A DNA stretch of 38,267 nucleotides from assembly GCA_015478945.1 (NCBI GenBank), contig JABUQX010004785.1, positions 1-38,267 of the forward strand, given 5' to 3'. Below the pieces are notes generated by a model that searched no databases, was not told where the DNA came from, and worked only from the letters and a program-made list of their open reading frames with translations. Positions 1 to 8,885 of this stretch are shown here, piece after piece (within the stretch, counting starts at the first letter, position 1; every line of letters begins with the position of its first letter). Source of the stretch: Trachelipus rathkii (Eukaryota > Arthropoda > Malacostraca > Isopoda > Trachelipodidae). Made by a program: the position numbers and the translations under genes.

Positions 1-2580
1 AAAGAGAAGAGATGGCTCCGGATCTGGTTATTGATCGGTTCTGGATCCGGAATCCGACTAAGGTTGCTGCACTAATATATAACTGTTCAGCACGTCTTCT
101 GGCATAAAATTTTTCACTTAAGATAAAATATTTTGAAAAAATTTAATACTCCGGCTCCTGCCCCGACTCCGGCTCCGGCTCCCGGTTCCACTACGACGTC
201 GGCTTTAGCTCCGGATCTGAACTAAGGTTTCTGTACTATTTGAAATTGTTCAGCATCACGTCTTCTTCCATTAAATTTTTCACAAAAAAAATATTTCCTG
301 AAAACATTTCATACCCAGGATCCGGATCCGGCTCCGGATCCGACTAAGGTTTCTGCACTATTTGAAAATTGTTAAGTCCTAGCAACAAATATTTTACCTA
401 AAAAAATATTTTTCGAAAAAAATTTATACCCAGGATCCGGCTAGGGATCCGGCTCTAGATCCCGACTTCGGCTCCGATCCGACTATGTTTCTAAGCTATT
501 TTAAAATTGTTCAGCACGTCTTCTGACTATAAATTTTTCACCTAAAAAATATTCCCGAAAAAAAATTCATATGCTCAGGACTCCGGCTCCGGCAAATCCG
601 GCTCCAGATTACGGCTCCGGACCGACTAATTTTTCTACACTTTGTTCAGCACGTCTTCTAGAGATAAATTTTTTACCTAGAAAAATATTTTCTGAAGAAA
701 ATTCATACCCAGGATCCGGATCCGGCTCTGACTTCGGCTTCGGCTTCGGCTTCGGCTTCGGCTTCGGCTTCGGCTTCGGCTTCGGCTTCGGCTTCGGCTT
801 CGGCTTCGGCTTCTGCTTCGGCTTTCGGCTTCGGCTTCTCGGGTCCGGGTCCGGGTCCGGCTCCGGCACTGCAGCCCTGTCTCTAAGATAAAATCGGACT
901 TATTTTTATTCAAATTTAGTTCACATTACTTTTCTTATCACAGACTCTGTTTCCGGATAAGGCTCCGGATACGACTTCGGCTTCGGCTCCGGATCCGACT
1001 AATATTTCTAGACTATTTGAACATTGTTCAGCACGTCTTCTTGAAATAAATTTTTCAACTCAAAAAATATTTTCAGAAGAAAATTCATACCCAGGATCCT
1101 GATCCTGATCCGGATCCGGCTCCGACTTCATCTTCGGCTCCGAATCCGACTAAGGTTTCTGCAATATTTGAAAATTGTTCGGCACGTCTTCTGACAATAA
1201 ATTTTTCACCAAAAAAATATTTCCCGAAAAAAATTCAAACCCAGGATCAGGCTCCGGATCCGGCTCCGGATCCGACTAATGTTTATAGACTATTTGAATG
1301 TTGTTCAGCACGTCTTCTTAAAATAAATTTTTCCCCTCAAAAAATATTTTCTGAAGAAAATTCATACCCAGGATCCTGATCCGGATCCGGATCCGACTTC
1401 AGCTTCGGCTCCGGATCCGACTAAGGTTTCTGCACTATTTGAAAACGTTCGGCACGTCTTCTGACAATAAATTTTTCACCAAAATAATATTTCCCGAAAA
1501 AAATTCATACCCAAGATCAGGTTCCGGATCCTGCTCCGGATCCTGCTCCGGATCCAACTAATGTTTTTAGACTATTTAAACATTGTTCAGCACGTCTTCT
1601 TGAAAATAAATTTTTCACCTCAAAAAATATTTTCTTAAGAAAATTCATACCCAGGATCCGCTCCGGCTCCGGCTCCGACTTCAGCTTCGGCTCCGAATCC
1701 GACTAAGGTTTCTGCAATATTTGAAAATTGTTCGGCACGTCTTCTGACAATAAATTTTTTACAAAAAAAATATTTCCCCAAAAAAATTCATACCACCCAG
1801 GATCCGGCTCCGGATACGAATCCGGATACGGCTCCGGATACGACTTCGGCTTCAACTCCGGATCCAACTAATGTTTCTACACTATTTGAACATTGCTCAG
1901 CACGTCTTCTTGAAATAAATTTTTCACATAAAAAAATATTTTCTGAAGAAAATTCATACCCAGGATCCGGATCCGGATCCGGCTCTGACTTTGGCTTCGG
2001 CTTCGGCTCCGGATCCGGCTCTGACTTTGGCTTCGGCTTCGGCTCCGGATCCGGCTAAGGCTTCTGCACTATTTGAAAATTGTTCGGCACGTCTTCTGAC
2101 AATAAATTTTTCACCCCCCAAAAAATATTTCCCGAAAAAAATTCCTACCCAGGATCCGGCTCCGGATCCGGTTATGACTTCGGCTTCTGATCCGGATCCG
2201 ACTAAGGTTGCTGCACTATTTGATAACTGTTCAGCACGTCTTCTGGCAATAAATTTTTCACCTAAAAAAATATTTTTTGAAAAAATTTCATACTCTGGCT
2301 CCGGCTTCGGCTCTGGCTCCGGCTCCGGGTCTGGCTCCGGCTCCGGCTCCGGCTCCGACACCGGCTCTGGCTTCGACTCTGCTCCGGATCCGACTAAGGA
2401 TTCTGCACTATTTGAAAATGGTTTAGTACGTTTTCTGGCAATAAGTTTTTCATCTAAAAAATTATTTCTTGAAAAAAATTTATACCCAGGATCTGGCTCC
2501 GGCACCGGCACCAGCACCAGCTCCGGATCCGGCACCGGCTCCGGCTCCGGCTCCGGCTTCGACTCCTTTTATTTGACTGA
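1..2580. repeat. Nested minisatellite: AT-rich core plus GC-rich hexamer tracts
   Basis: Fourteen recognisable units can be counted from the core string CACGTCTTCT or a close variant, at 91, 257, 515, 650, 1032, 1183, 1309, 1453, 1591, 1736, 1901, 2088, 2235 and 2427. A further eroded unit lies near 376. Each unit has a conserved AT-rich core of about 95 bp (CTAAGGTTTCTGCACTATTTG at its start, AAATTCATACCCAGGATCC at its end). The core is followed by a variable run of hexamers such as GGATCC, GGCTCC, GGCTTC and GGCTCT. Spacing varies from 126 to 382 bp, mostly because the hexamer run changes length. Both strands carry open frames (for example 1991-2584 plus and 1954-2535 minus) with Gly-Ser or Pro-Glu/Asp repeats. 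These follow from the hexamer composition, and I do not call them genes. The array starts before the window. Confidence 0.9.
731..838. repeat. (GGCTTC)n hexamer expansion inside the minisatellite
   Basis: This is a nearly perfect run of about 17 GGCTTC hexamers with a few late interruptions (TTCTGC and GGCTTTC near 813-825). It is much purer than the mixed hexamer tracts of neighbouring units, which suggests a recent local expansion. It explains the Phe-Gly frame on the plus strand and the Lys-Pro and Arg-Ser frames on the minus strand, which should not be read as proteins. Confidence 0.9.
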
Positions 2581-2584
2581 GTAA

Positions 2585-3002
2585 AATCCGAAGAATGGGT
2601 TTGAGGTTGAGAATATATATAAAAAAAAAAAATTGATTTTCTATAATTATAAATAAAACTCTTTTTTAACCTAAACCAACCTGGAATTACAATTTTGACT
2701 AGAATTGAAATTTTTTAGTTCGACACCTCTGTAAATAAATTTCAGTATCTAAAAAACCATTTAGAATTTTAAAAAAATAATTACACCATTATGTTCAGGA
2801 GGAATTTTTCTAATAATCTAGATAATAAAAAAAAAGTGAAAATTTTGATTTTGACTTCAAAAAGTAGGGGTCCGAGGGTAAAGTCTCCCCTTAATCATAA
2901 ATATGCATAATGGATCCCAATTTTTTTGAAATTCCTCAGCTAACCTGCAAATACATTAAAGTAATTAGCTTTTAAGCCAACAGTAATTTCGTTAAAATAA
3001 AT
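2585..3002. other. AT-rich spacer, no gene seen
   Basis: This is AT-rich single-copy-looking sequence between the minisatellite and the LINE tail. It contains several A runs and no reading frame of note. No RNA gene or repeat was recognised. Confidence 0.6.
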
Positions 3003-3113
<111 letters not shown>

Positions 3114-3985
3114 TATCTCTTATCCCCAAATTGTGGGTGAGGTGCGCAGCATACACCTGAAACTGAAAAGTAGTAAAAGAGCATGGTAATGTCGAAAAGA
3201 TAGTTCCCTCCATACCCTTAAGTGAGAATTCGTAGCAGTCATAAAAAAATCCACCGTACTGCTTCACGAGACTGCGACGGACCCTCACTGTGCCATCTCA
3301 TCAATATGGGGTTCATTTCCTAGCCTAGGAACACAATCATACCCCATCACAAAACCTTACTATTTACTCCTATTTTGCATCTTTCTCTCGCCTCTGCCAA
3401 ACTCACATTCATCTCCTTCAGGCATTCCTTTACTGACTCAATCCACTTTTTCTAAAGTCTCCCAGTCGGTTGATTCCCAGCACGCTCACCACTATAGATC
3501 CACTTAACCAACTGACTATCGTCTATCCTTTCCATATGATCAAACCTTCTCAATGTACTCTCATTTACCACTTTCTTCACACCAAACAACTCTCTAATCA
3601 GTACATTTCTTATCTTGTTTACTCTTTTCATACCCAACACTCCCCTATGATTGTCCATCTGAGCACATTGCACATTAGATCTATACCTCTTATTCCATAC
3701 CATAGTTTCACTAATATACATTAACACAAGTGACAGCATATCCTCATACAAAACCTCATACACAATCTAGACTTAGTCCCTTCACATCCACCAAGGATTT
3801 AATTACACCAGCCACCCTTCTACCCTACACAACTTTCTTACAACAGTCTGCATCATCCGTTCCTTTACATCCAACATATATCCTAAATATTTAAACTCAG
3901 ATACTTGCTCCAATTGCTACCCTTCTAACATTCTCATACCGCTGACTCTTCTCACTCACTGCCATAACCCTACTCTTATTTGCAT
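3114..3985 (-). pseudogene. LINE (non-LTR retrotransposon) ORF2 C-terminus and 3' UTR, copy 1
   Basis: This is a 5'-truncated LINE relic on the minus strand. Reading from high to low coordinates, there is a segment with NKSRVM near 3965-3980 and then FKYLGYML at 3872-3895, the block that follows the reverse transcriptase catalytic region. Next is the frame 3452-3763, which contains SETMVWNKRYRS, QMDNHRGVLGMKRVNKIRN, IRELFGVKK and FDHMERIDDSQLVKW. That order is typical of the C-terminal region of LINE ORF2. After a stop at about 3452 the frame continues with KKWIESVKECLKEMN, and a non-coding 3' end runs to the (ATC)n tail. The frame is broken between the FKYLGYML block and the 3452-3763 block, so the copy is dead. 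It belongs to the same family as the copies at 13580-15385 and 24490-26060. The clade (RTE-like or another) cannot be fixed by eye. Confidence 0.85.
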
Positions 3986-3993
3986 TTATTTAC

Positions 3994-4001
3994 AAAAAAA
4001 T
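3994..4001. repeat. hAT target site duplication, left copy (AAAAAAAT)
   Basis: The 8 bp immediately left of the transposon are AAAAAAAT. They match exactly the 8 bp immediately right of it at 6355-6362. An 8-bp duplication is the hallmark of hAT insertion, although an A-rich octamer is weaker evidence than a complex one. Confidence 0.75.
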
Positions 4002-4020
4002 TAGTGATGGAACGATTCCA
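4002..4020 (+). repeat. hAT left terminal inverted repeat
   Basis: TAGTGATGGAACGATT begins at 4002 and pairs with the right terminus at 6339-6354 with one mismatch. The TAGTGATGG start fits the general hAT terminal pattern. Confidence 0.85.
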
Positions 4021-4065
4021 AATTTCCAGCCGATGCCGATTCCGATACCGATACCAGTCAAAAGT

Positions 4066-4109
4066 GCCGATTCCGATTCCGATTCCGATTCCGATTCCGA
4101 TTCCGATTC
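4066..4109. repeat. Left subterminal (GATTCC)n array
   Basis: About seven GATTCC hexamers lie just inside the left terminus, preceded by diverged copies (GATGCC, GATACC) from 4031. Subterminal repeats in hAT elements are often transposase-binding sites, but here that is inference. Confidence 0.85.
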
Positions 4110-4125
4110 TTTATACATGATATAT

Positions 4126-4128
<3 letters not shown>

Positions 4129-4222
<94 letters not shown>

Positions 4223-4244
4223 ATTATATATATATATAATATAT

Positions 4245-4291
<47 letters not shown>

Positions 4292-4327
4292 TTATATATA
4301 TATATTATATATACTGTATATATATAC
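4129..4327. repeat. (TA)n microsatellite inside the hAT element
   Basis: About 200 bp of TA dinucleotides with a few slips lie between the left subterminal array and the transposase 3' end. Confidence 0.9.
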
Positions 4328-4574
4328 CTAATTTTGCTAAATCAACTAATTTTAGATATTTAAAACCTTATAAATTAATGTCATAGAATTCTCTTATATT
4401 TTATCTTTGCTAAAGAAATAATTAGTTTAATTACTTTTATATTTAACCACTGATAAATAATAGCAATTTTAAATCTTACAATAAATGAAACAATTTTGTC
4501 ATTTTTTGTTTAAAAAAAAAATTCTTTTTAATTTACTAAAAGTAAGATCTTGAAGCAAAATTTTCATATTATTT

Positions 4575-4803
4575 GTAATCAAAGCATGACTCCTTAATTG
4601 TAGTGCAAAACATTGAACAATTTCTCTGACCGTTATTGAGTGCATCGATTTTTTTAGGAGAATAAATTGATCCTCCAATTCTGAAGAGTCTTTCACTTTC
4701 CACGGAAAAGGGGGGGCGAGCTTAAATATTTTCTAGCAAGAACACCCAAATGCTGAAAGGTATCTTCATTCGATGACCACCATTGTAAAGGACTTTCTGA
4801 ATT
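4575..4803 (-). pseudogene. hAT transposase C-terminal dimerisation region, frameshifted
   Basis: From 4803 downward on the minus strand, the frame reads PLQWWSSNEDTF and then HLGVLARKYLSSPP. The WW pair is at 4777-4782. This matches the start of the hAT C-terminal dimerisation domain. A run of seven G's on the plus strand (about 4710-4716) breaks the frame. The adjacent frame then gives SVESERLF (SERLF within 4680-4697) followed by RIGGSIYSPKK, the other diagnostic half of the domain, and stops near 4575. The domain order is correct and the gene is broken. The homopolymer could be a real mutation or a sequencing slip. Confidence 0.82.
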
Positions 4804-5025
4804 TTTAATAAGTTTCATGTTTTTATATTGGCTGATTTCTAACTTTTATAACATCTTCATTTTTTTCAAAAATATGTCTTTCAATAAAATGGTTTTTGGT
4901 GAATTTAAAGTCTTTTTCTCTTTAAATTCCGAAAAACAGCTTTCAAAACTGAAGTTAAAACTATTATTTTCAGTATCACCTTTTTCGCCCTATTCTGTTG
5001 ATAAATGAGAAGAATCTGAAGATTG

Positions 5026-5074
5026 GTTTAAAGTAGTGGAAACTGTTTTAGTTTAAAGTAGTGGAAACTGTTTT
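5026..5074. repeat. 24-bp tandem duplication within the transposase relic
   Basis: A 24-bp string beginning GTTTAAAGTAGTGG occurs at 5026-5049 and again at 5051-5074, separated by a single A. The two copies are identical. The duplication lies in the linker between the LDP block and the C-terminal domain and adds to the frame damage. Confidence 0.9.
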
Positions 5075-5204
5075 CCTTTCCTTTATACAACATATATCAT
5101 CGCACATCCATTGCTTAAGAATATCTTCCACTTTTTTAATTGTTATATTCATTCCTCAAGGAATGTTAGTTTTAAAGAGTGGATCAAGATAGGTAGCAGC
5201 ACAA
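5065..5204 (-). pseudogene. hAT transposase fragment with the LDP block
   Basis: The minus-strand frame reads CAATYLDPLFKTNIP, with YLDPLFK at about 5174-5197. The Leu-Asp-Pro-x-Phe-Lys block is characteristic of the C-terminal half of the hAT catalytic fold. It is in a different frame from the 5235-5930 segment, so at least one frameshift lies between them. A stop follows NIP, after which the same frame continues as KKVEDILKQW up to about 5065. Confidence 0.75.
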
Positions 5205-5234
5205 GATTCTTATCAGGTTAAGTAAATGCTGAAT

Positions 5235-5930
5235 CTATTTTTTAAAATGAATTTTTCCATGCTGATACTGTAGACCCAAGTCCCTCAAATAGTCCTTTTT
5301 TCTGACTCTTTTCAAAAAACTGCAAATCACTTTCATATTTGGGATTATTGCCGTTGCCATTGATTCCTTGTGCCTCAATAAATTTGTACAATCAACAAAA
5401 TTTTTAAGTATTTTTAGCAATTTTTCAAGAACATTCCGTTGTTTCTAAGCAAGAGGTTTTGAATGATCCCTGCAATATGAAATGAGAGCCATCTTTTGTT
5501 CAAATTTTTGAAAAGGCATATGATACTGGCTTATTACATCTGGTTTGTAATCCTGATAAAATCTGTGCTGTGGCAAATTAAATCTAGTTTGATATCCTTC
5601 ATACTTGACAATAGCTTGAGGCGAGAGATTAAAATGACCTTCAATTTGTTTGCATATGGATATATTTTTGTTCATGTCTCTTTGTTCAAATATGGCATCA
5701 TTGAGAACTAGTGTCAAAAAGTGTAAAACGCAAGATAATTCCTGGAATCCTGCTTGTGTAACTCCTGCAGCCATATTAGGTGCGTTATCCCTTACTATAA
5801 CATGAATTTTATTAGCAGGAATATTGAATTCTTCCATAACATTTTGAAGACAATCACTTATATTAGATGCTGTATGAGATACGTGAAAAGGTGAAACTCG
5901 AAGGATAGCATTTAAATTCAATAGCTCCAA
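5235..5930 (-). pseudogene. hAT transposase catalytic-region fragment with one in-frame stop
   Basis: Two open segments (5448-5930 and 5235-5444) lie in the same minus-strand frame, separated only by a TAG at 5445-5447. The upstream piece contains SPFHVSHTASNIS, then the signature VRDNAPNMAAGV, then CVLHFLTLVLNDAI. The central Asp-Asn-Ala-x-Asn-Met is the hAT RNase H-like catalytic block. The downstream piece (LLRHKESMATAIIPNMK) fits the helical region before the LDP motif. Weak similarity continues upstream of 5930 (KYLSCRLVIIG near 5945), but no BED zinc finger is visible before the right terminus. The copy is inactive as written. Confidence 0.85.
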
Positions 5931-6270
5931 TTATTACAAGCCTACAAGACAAATATTTCACTGCTCACTTACGAGTTCACTGGTATATAATTTTCAAAAC
6001 AAATTACATAACATGACTAACGAAACATTGCCAAATGTCTGCCTCACCATGACTGTCTGAAAATCCTAACAGGATATCTTAGTCTTTAAGTAAAGATGTG
6101 CCGCTCAATCAACTTTTCTTTAATTAAATAGAATTAAGAAAGAACTGAAATTAAAAATCAACACGGCAGACTTCGAAATATTGTCTTTGAAATATCATAA
6201 AGATCGAATAAAAATTATTTTCAGATTGTAAATTAGCAAAGAATCGGTCAAAGAATCGTACATATTTTGA

Positions 6271-6339
6271 CGATTCCGATTCCGATTCCGATTCCTGAAA
6301 AACAGCCGATTCCTCCGATTCCGATTCCGATTCCGATTA
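6271..6339. repeat. Right subterminal (GATTCC)n arrays
   Basis: Two short GATTCC runs are separated by a segment containing TGAAAAACAGCC. They read in the same direction as the left array on the plus strand, so the arrays are direct repeats although the element's ends are inverted. Confidence 0.85.
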
Positions 6340-6354
6340 ATCGTCCCATCACTA
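6339..6354 (-). repeat. hAT right terminal inverted repeat
   Basis: The reverse complement reads TAGTGATGGGACGATT, differing from the left terminus by a single base. It is followed by the octamer AAAAAAAT at 6355-6362. Confidence 0.85.
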
Positions 6355-6362
6355 AAAAAAAT

Positions 6363-7285
6363 ATATATGTATAAATTAAAGGTTTATTGTATTATTTTTA
6401 TATATTTATTTTAATTTGAATTCCAATTGCATCTCTTAACAAATAAGATAACCTAAGAGGGCCTAGAGTAAACTAAACTATGTATACTATATAGTTATCA
6501 ATATGTATGAAATTTAACAAATTTTAAACTAGATATCAAGTTTTGCACAAATTAATAGAAATAAAATACAAATTGGTTTTTCTAACCCTTTTTGCTTCTT
6601 TCCAATATGATCCTTTCCGTTTAGTTCTTCTGCCAACCTATACCAATATTTGTAAGGTTATACAAGACATCTTTAAAAGGATTGATCAGAGTTATGTACT
6701 AGGTTGGCGTAAATACGAAACTTTGCTCAAGTTACATTTGTTATTTATGATTAACATGAACAGAAAATCTTTATGGGAAAAATCATAGGTTAAGCCGTTA
6801 AGGATTGAAAACATGTGTATGTTGAGGAGTGTGGATGTATATAAACATGTTACCGTGTTATCATTTTATCAGGTTTTTGGTACAATAAAAACGTGAGTTT
6901 GATAATAAAATACGAATTTTTATATAAAACAAATCACTTTACTGTGATAGTTTAATACAAAAAACTTGTTTTGTGTTAAAATGAAAATGGTATGTTATAT
7001 TTATGTTCACAATAAGCTTGTAATACAATAAATGCATGTTCATAAAAGACTTAGTCAATTGAGCAATTGATCAGGGAGGAGAGGGGAAGGGAATGGGTTA
7101 AATTGGGGGAGGGTATGCGTTACTGGTTTACTGTTATAGGGCTAATCAATAATATATTTTACGTTATAAGCACCAAAAATGAGCAAAATTAAACGAAAAT
7201 CTTTTAAATTTTTACAATGAAACACAAATTTTTATTAAAAACTTAAACTTTAAAAAAAATTGTTAATGCTAAAAAGAAAAATATA
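6363..7285. other. AT-rich spacer, no gene recognised
   Basis: This is AT-rich sequence. A plus-strand frame at 6543-6788 (81 codons) shows no recognisable motif, is not repeated elsewhere and may be chance. No continuation of the LINE relic is visible beyond the hAT element, which fits either 5' truncation or decay. Confidence 0.5.
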
Positions 7286-7741
7286 AAATTATTAAAGTAG
7301 CAGCTTGAAAAAATTTTTTAAAAATATAAATCCTTTAGCTTAATAGAAGATAAAATTAACCAAATGTTTGAAACAAGATTCACTACAATGCATAATGTCA
7401 TTGAAATGACGTCAGACACATGATACATTAGGATTTGGGTATTGCTTAGATGTGTTTGTTTGCTATGTTTTTCTTAGAGAAATGTGTACTGGCTTTATTA
7501 AGCAAATACTAAAGGTTTAGAAAATGGTATAAAAAATTTATTAAAGTTCCAGCTAAAATGAAAATATATTTAAATATTAAAGTTATCGCTCACAAAAAAA
7601 TGGCGCTTAGTGTACGAAATCATAGAAATGGCGTCATGTACATGATAAAACAATATCAGCTAAGATCGATATGTGTTTATTATGTCGTATAATGTTTTTC
7701 GTAGGAACATGTGTACTGGTTATGTTGGGTAAATACTAGGA
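7286..7741. repeat. Diverged direct duplication, two copies of about 215-230 bp
   Basis: Copy A (about 7286-7516) and copy B (about 7535-7741) share ordered landmarks. These are ATTATTAAAGTAGCAGCT against TTTATTAAAGTTCCAGCT, GAAATGACGTCA against GAAATGGCGTCA, and ATGTGTACTGGCTTT against ATGTGTACTGGTTAT. Both end with AAATACTA(A)AGG or AAATACTAGG. The offset shrinks from 249 to 227 bp along the unit because of indels. No coding potential is seen. Confidence 0.75.
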
Positions 7742-7745
7742 GTTA

Positions 7746-8220
7746 CTACTGTTATGTCAACAACTATTAATATGTTAATTTAGTTTTTTTCTGTATGATG
7801 AATTCGAAAAAAGTTAAAAACTTTGAATATAAATGAAACGTATTCTTTAATCAATGAAATAACGGTTCTATAAGATCTCGGGTTATAGATTTGAATTTTC
7901 AAGGAACTGAGCGGCACCTCTGTGAAAACAAAATACAATTTATATATCGGTTTAAATCTTTATCGCTATTTTTATAAATTATTAATTTGAAAACATATGT
8001 AAATGCTTGGATTGGATATTATTTATTGAACTGATACGTCTTAGCAATTCTTTTCTGCTGAAGCATATTGAAATGAAATTATATTTATTAGAAAAAAAAA
8101 ACAATTACATATCAGATTGGCTCATTGAATTTCTTTGAAATGAGAAAGTGTTTAAGATGCTGCAGGTCCTATCGAATGTTTCTTAAGATGTTAATCTTTT
8201 TAAAGGTTAAAACTATTAGA
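7746..8220. other. AT-rich stretch beside the polymerase relic
   Basis: No gene is recognised here. Weak minus-strand coding similarity to the end of the neighbouring polymerase relic may extend down to about 8165, but nothing below that is convincing. Confidence 0.45.
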
Positions 8221-8775
8221 CTATGGCATCTGGTTCTGCAGGATATATTCGTGAAGAAATAGTGGGCATACCCCTTTAAATGACCAAACCTAAAATATTA
8301 TGAGAATCTCATATCCCATCTTTAGAGACAGTTGTATTTCAGGTGTAGTGCATACATCATCAATAGCAAGTTCATTCTCATTTTGACTACATTTTCATAC
8401 CACTCTTCAACACATCATACACAGAGTAGGAATATTAACTATTTTTTGACCTGATCAGGGAGAACAGATATATATTAGTTCTGAGTTACTTTATAGTCTG
8501 GTACTTTATAGCCTATAAGTTTCTCGAAAGGCCCACAGGGATACTTCATTCCTTTTTGTATACAAGGGTAAAGAGAAGCAATCTTTTTACCTTTAGTAGG
8601 AGGATAGTAGAACAAACTGTTCAGTACGACCTCTAAACAGCGATTTATCTATCGTCAACCTGCCGCTAATAATATCATTGTTAATAAGATGAACATATTC
8701 TTTAACACATATATTTTTGTCAATATTATCAATGTCCTGAATGATTTCTTCTATTTGTTCATTCCATTCTGATTC
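8221..8775 (-). pseudogene. Relic of a protein-primed type-B DNA polymerase (virus-like element)
   Basis: Four minus-strand open segments in different frames follow one another in an order that fits the protein-primed DNA polymerase B family (Pfam DNA_pol_B_2). The first (8593-8775) starts ESEWNEQ and contains FRGRTEQF at 8614-8637. The second (8475-8632) contains SLYP at 8565-8576, the core of polymerase motif A, followed by a Lys-x-Pro-Cys-Gly-Pro stretch. The expected Asp just before SLYP is not present. The third (8290-8397) reads CTTPEIQLSL and KMGYEILIIF, typical of the palm region after motif A. The fourth (8221-8277) reads PLFLHEYI. Motifs B and C were not found. The enzyme would copy DNA of a Maverick/Polinton-like or related virus-like element. 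Here it is truncated and frame-broken. The homology call is from recalled family patterns and has not been tested by a search. Confidence 0.6.
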
Positions 8776-8854
8776 CTACCCTCTCACCACGTTTAAACTT
8801 GCTTCTTTGTGCATGTTTTCTTATTTTATGTGAAAGAGCGTAACAATCTACAGC
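8759..8854 (-). pseudogene. Open segment upstream of the polymerase relic
   Basis: A minus-strand open segment reads VDCYALSHKIRKH and continues to a stop at 8759-8761, overlapping the first polymerase segment in another frame. Its position and lack of internal stops suggest it is the preceding part of the same broken coding region. I cannot assign it to a domain. Confidence 0.35.
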
Positions 8855-8885
8855 TTAAACCTCTTAAAATGTACCTTTCCCTTTA

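Larger units (their letters stand above)
4002..6354 (-). mobile_element. hAT DNA transposon, 2353 bp, with inverted termini
   Basis: The left end reads TAGTGATGGAACGATT, and the right end reads TAGTGATGGGACGATT on the opposite strand, so 15 of 16 bases match. Flanking octamers are identical (3994-4001 and 6355-6362). Internally, the minus strand carries hAT transposase pieces between about 4575 and 5960. Hexamer GATTCC arrays lie just inside both ends (4066-4109 and 6271-6339), and a (TA)n tract fills 4129-4327. The coding region is too short on its 5' side to hold a BED zinc-finger domain, so the element appears internally deleted. Together with stops and frameshifts, this means it is non-autonomous. 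It lies directly beside the LINE relic and probably inserted into or at the edge of it. Confidence 0.88.

Noticed and set aside
571..2584. Long frames on both strands encoding Gly-Ser, Gly-Phe, Lys-Pro, Arg-Ser and Glu-Pro repeats
   Set aside because: They arise from hexamer repeats that lack stops on either strand. The conserved unit is the DNA core and not a protein phase, and several unit spacings break the frame.
4033..4239. Plus-strand frame of 68 codons (Ser-Asp and Ile-Tyr repeats)
   Set aside because: It is a translation of the hAT subterminal hexamers and the (TA)n tract.
6700..6790. Mariner-like terminus (TAGGTTGGCGTAAA near 6702)
   Set aside because: No inverted partner or TA-flanked second end was found within the next 1.5 kb, and no mariner transposase motif is present.
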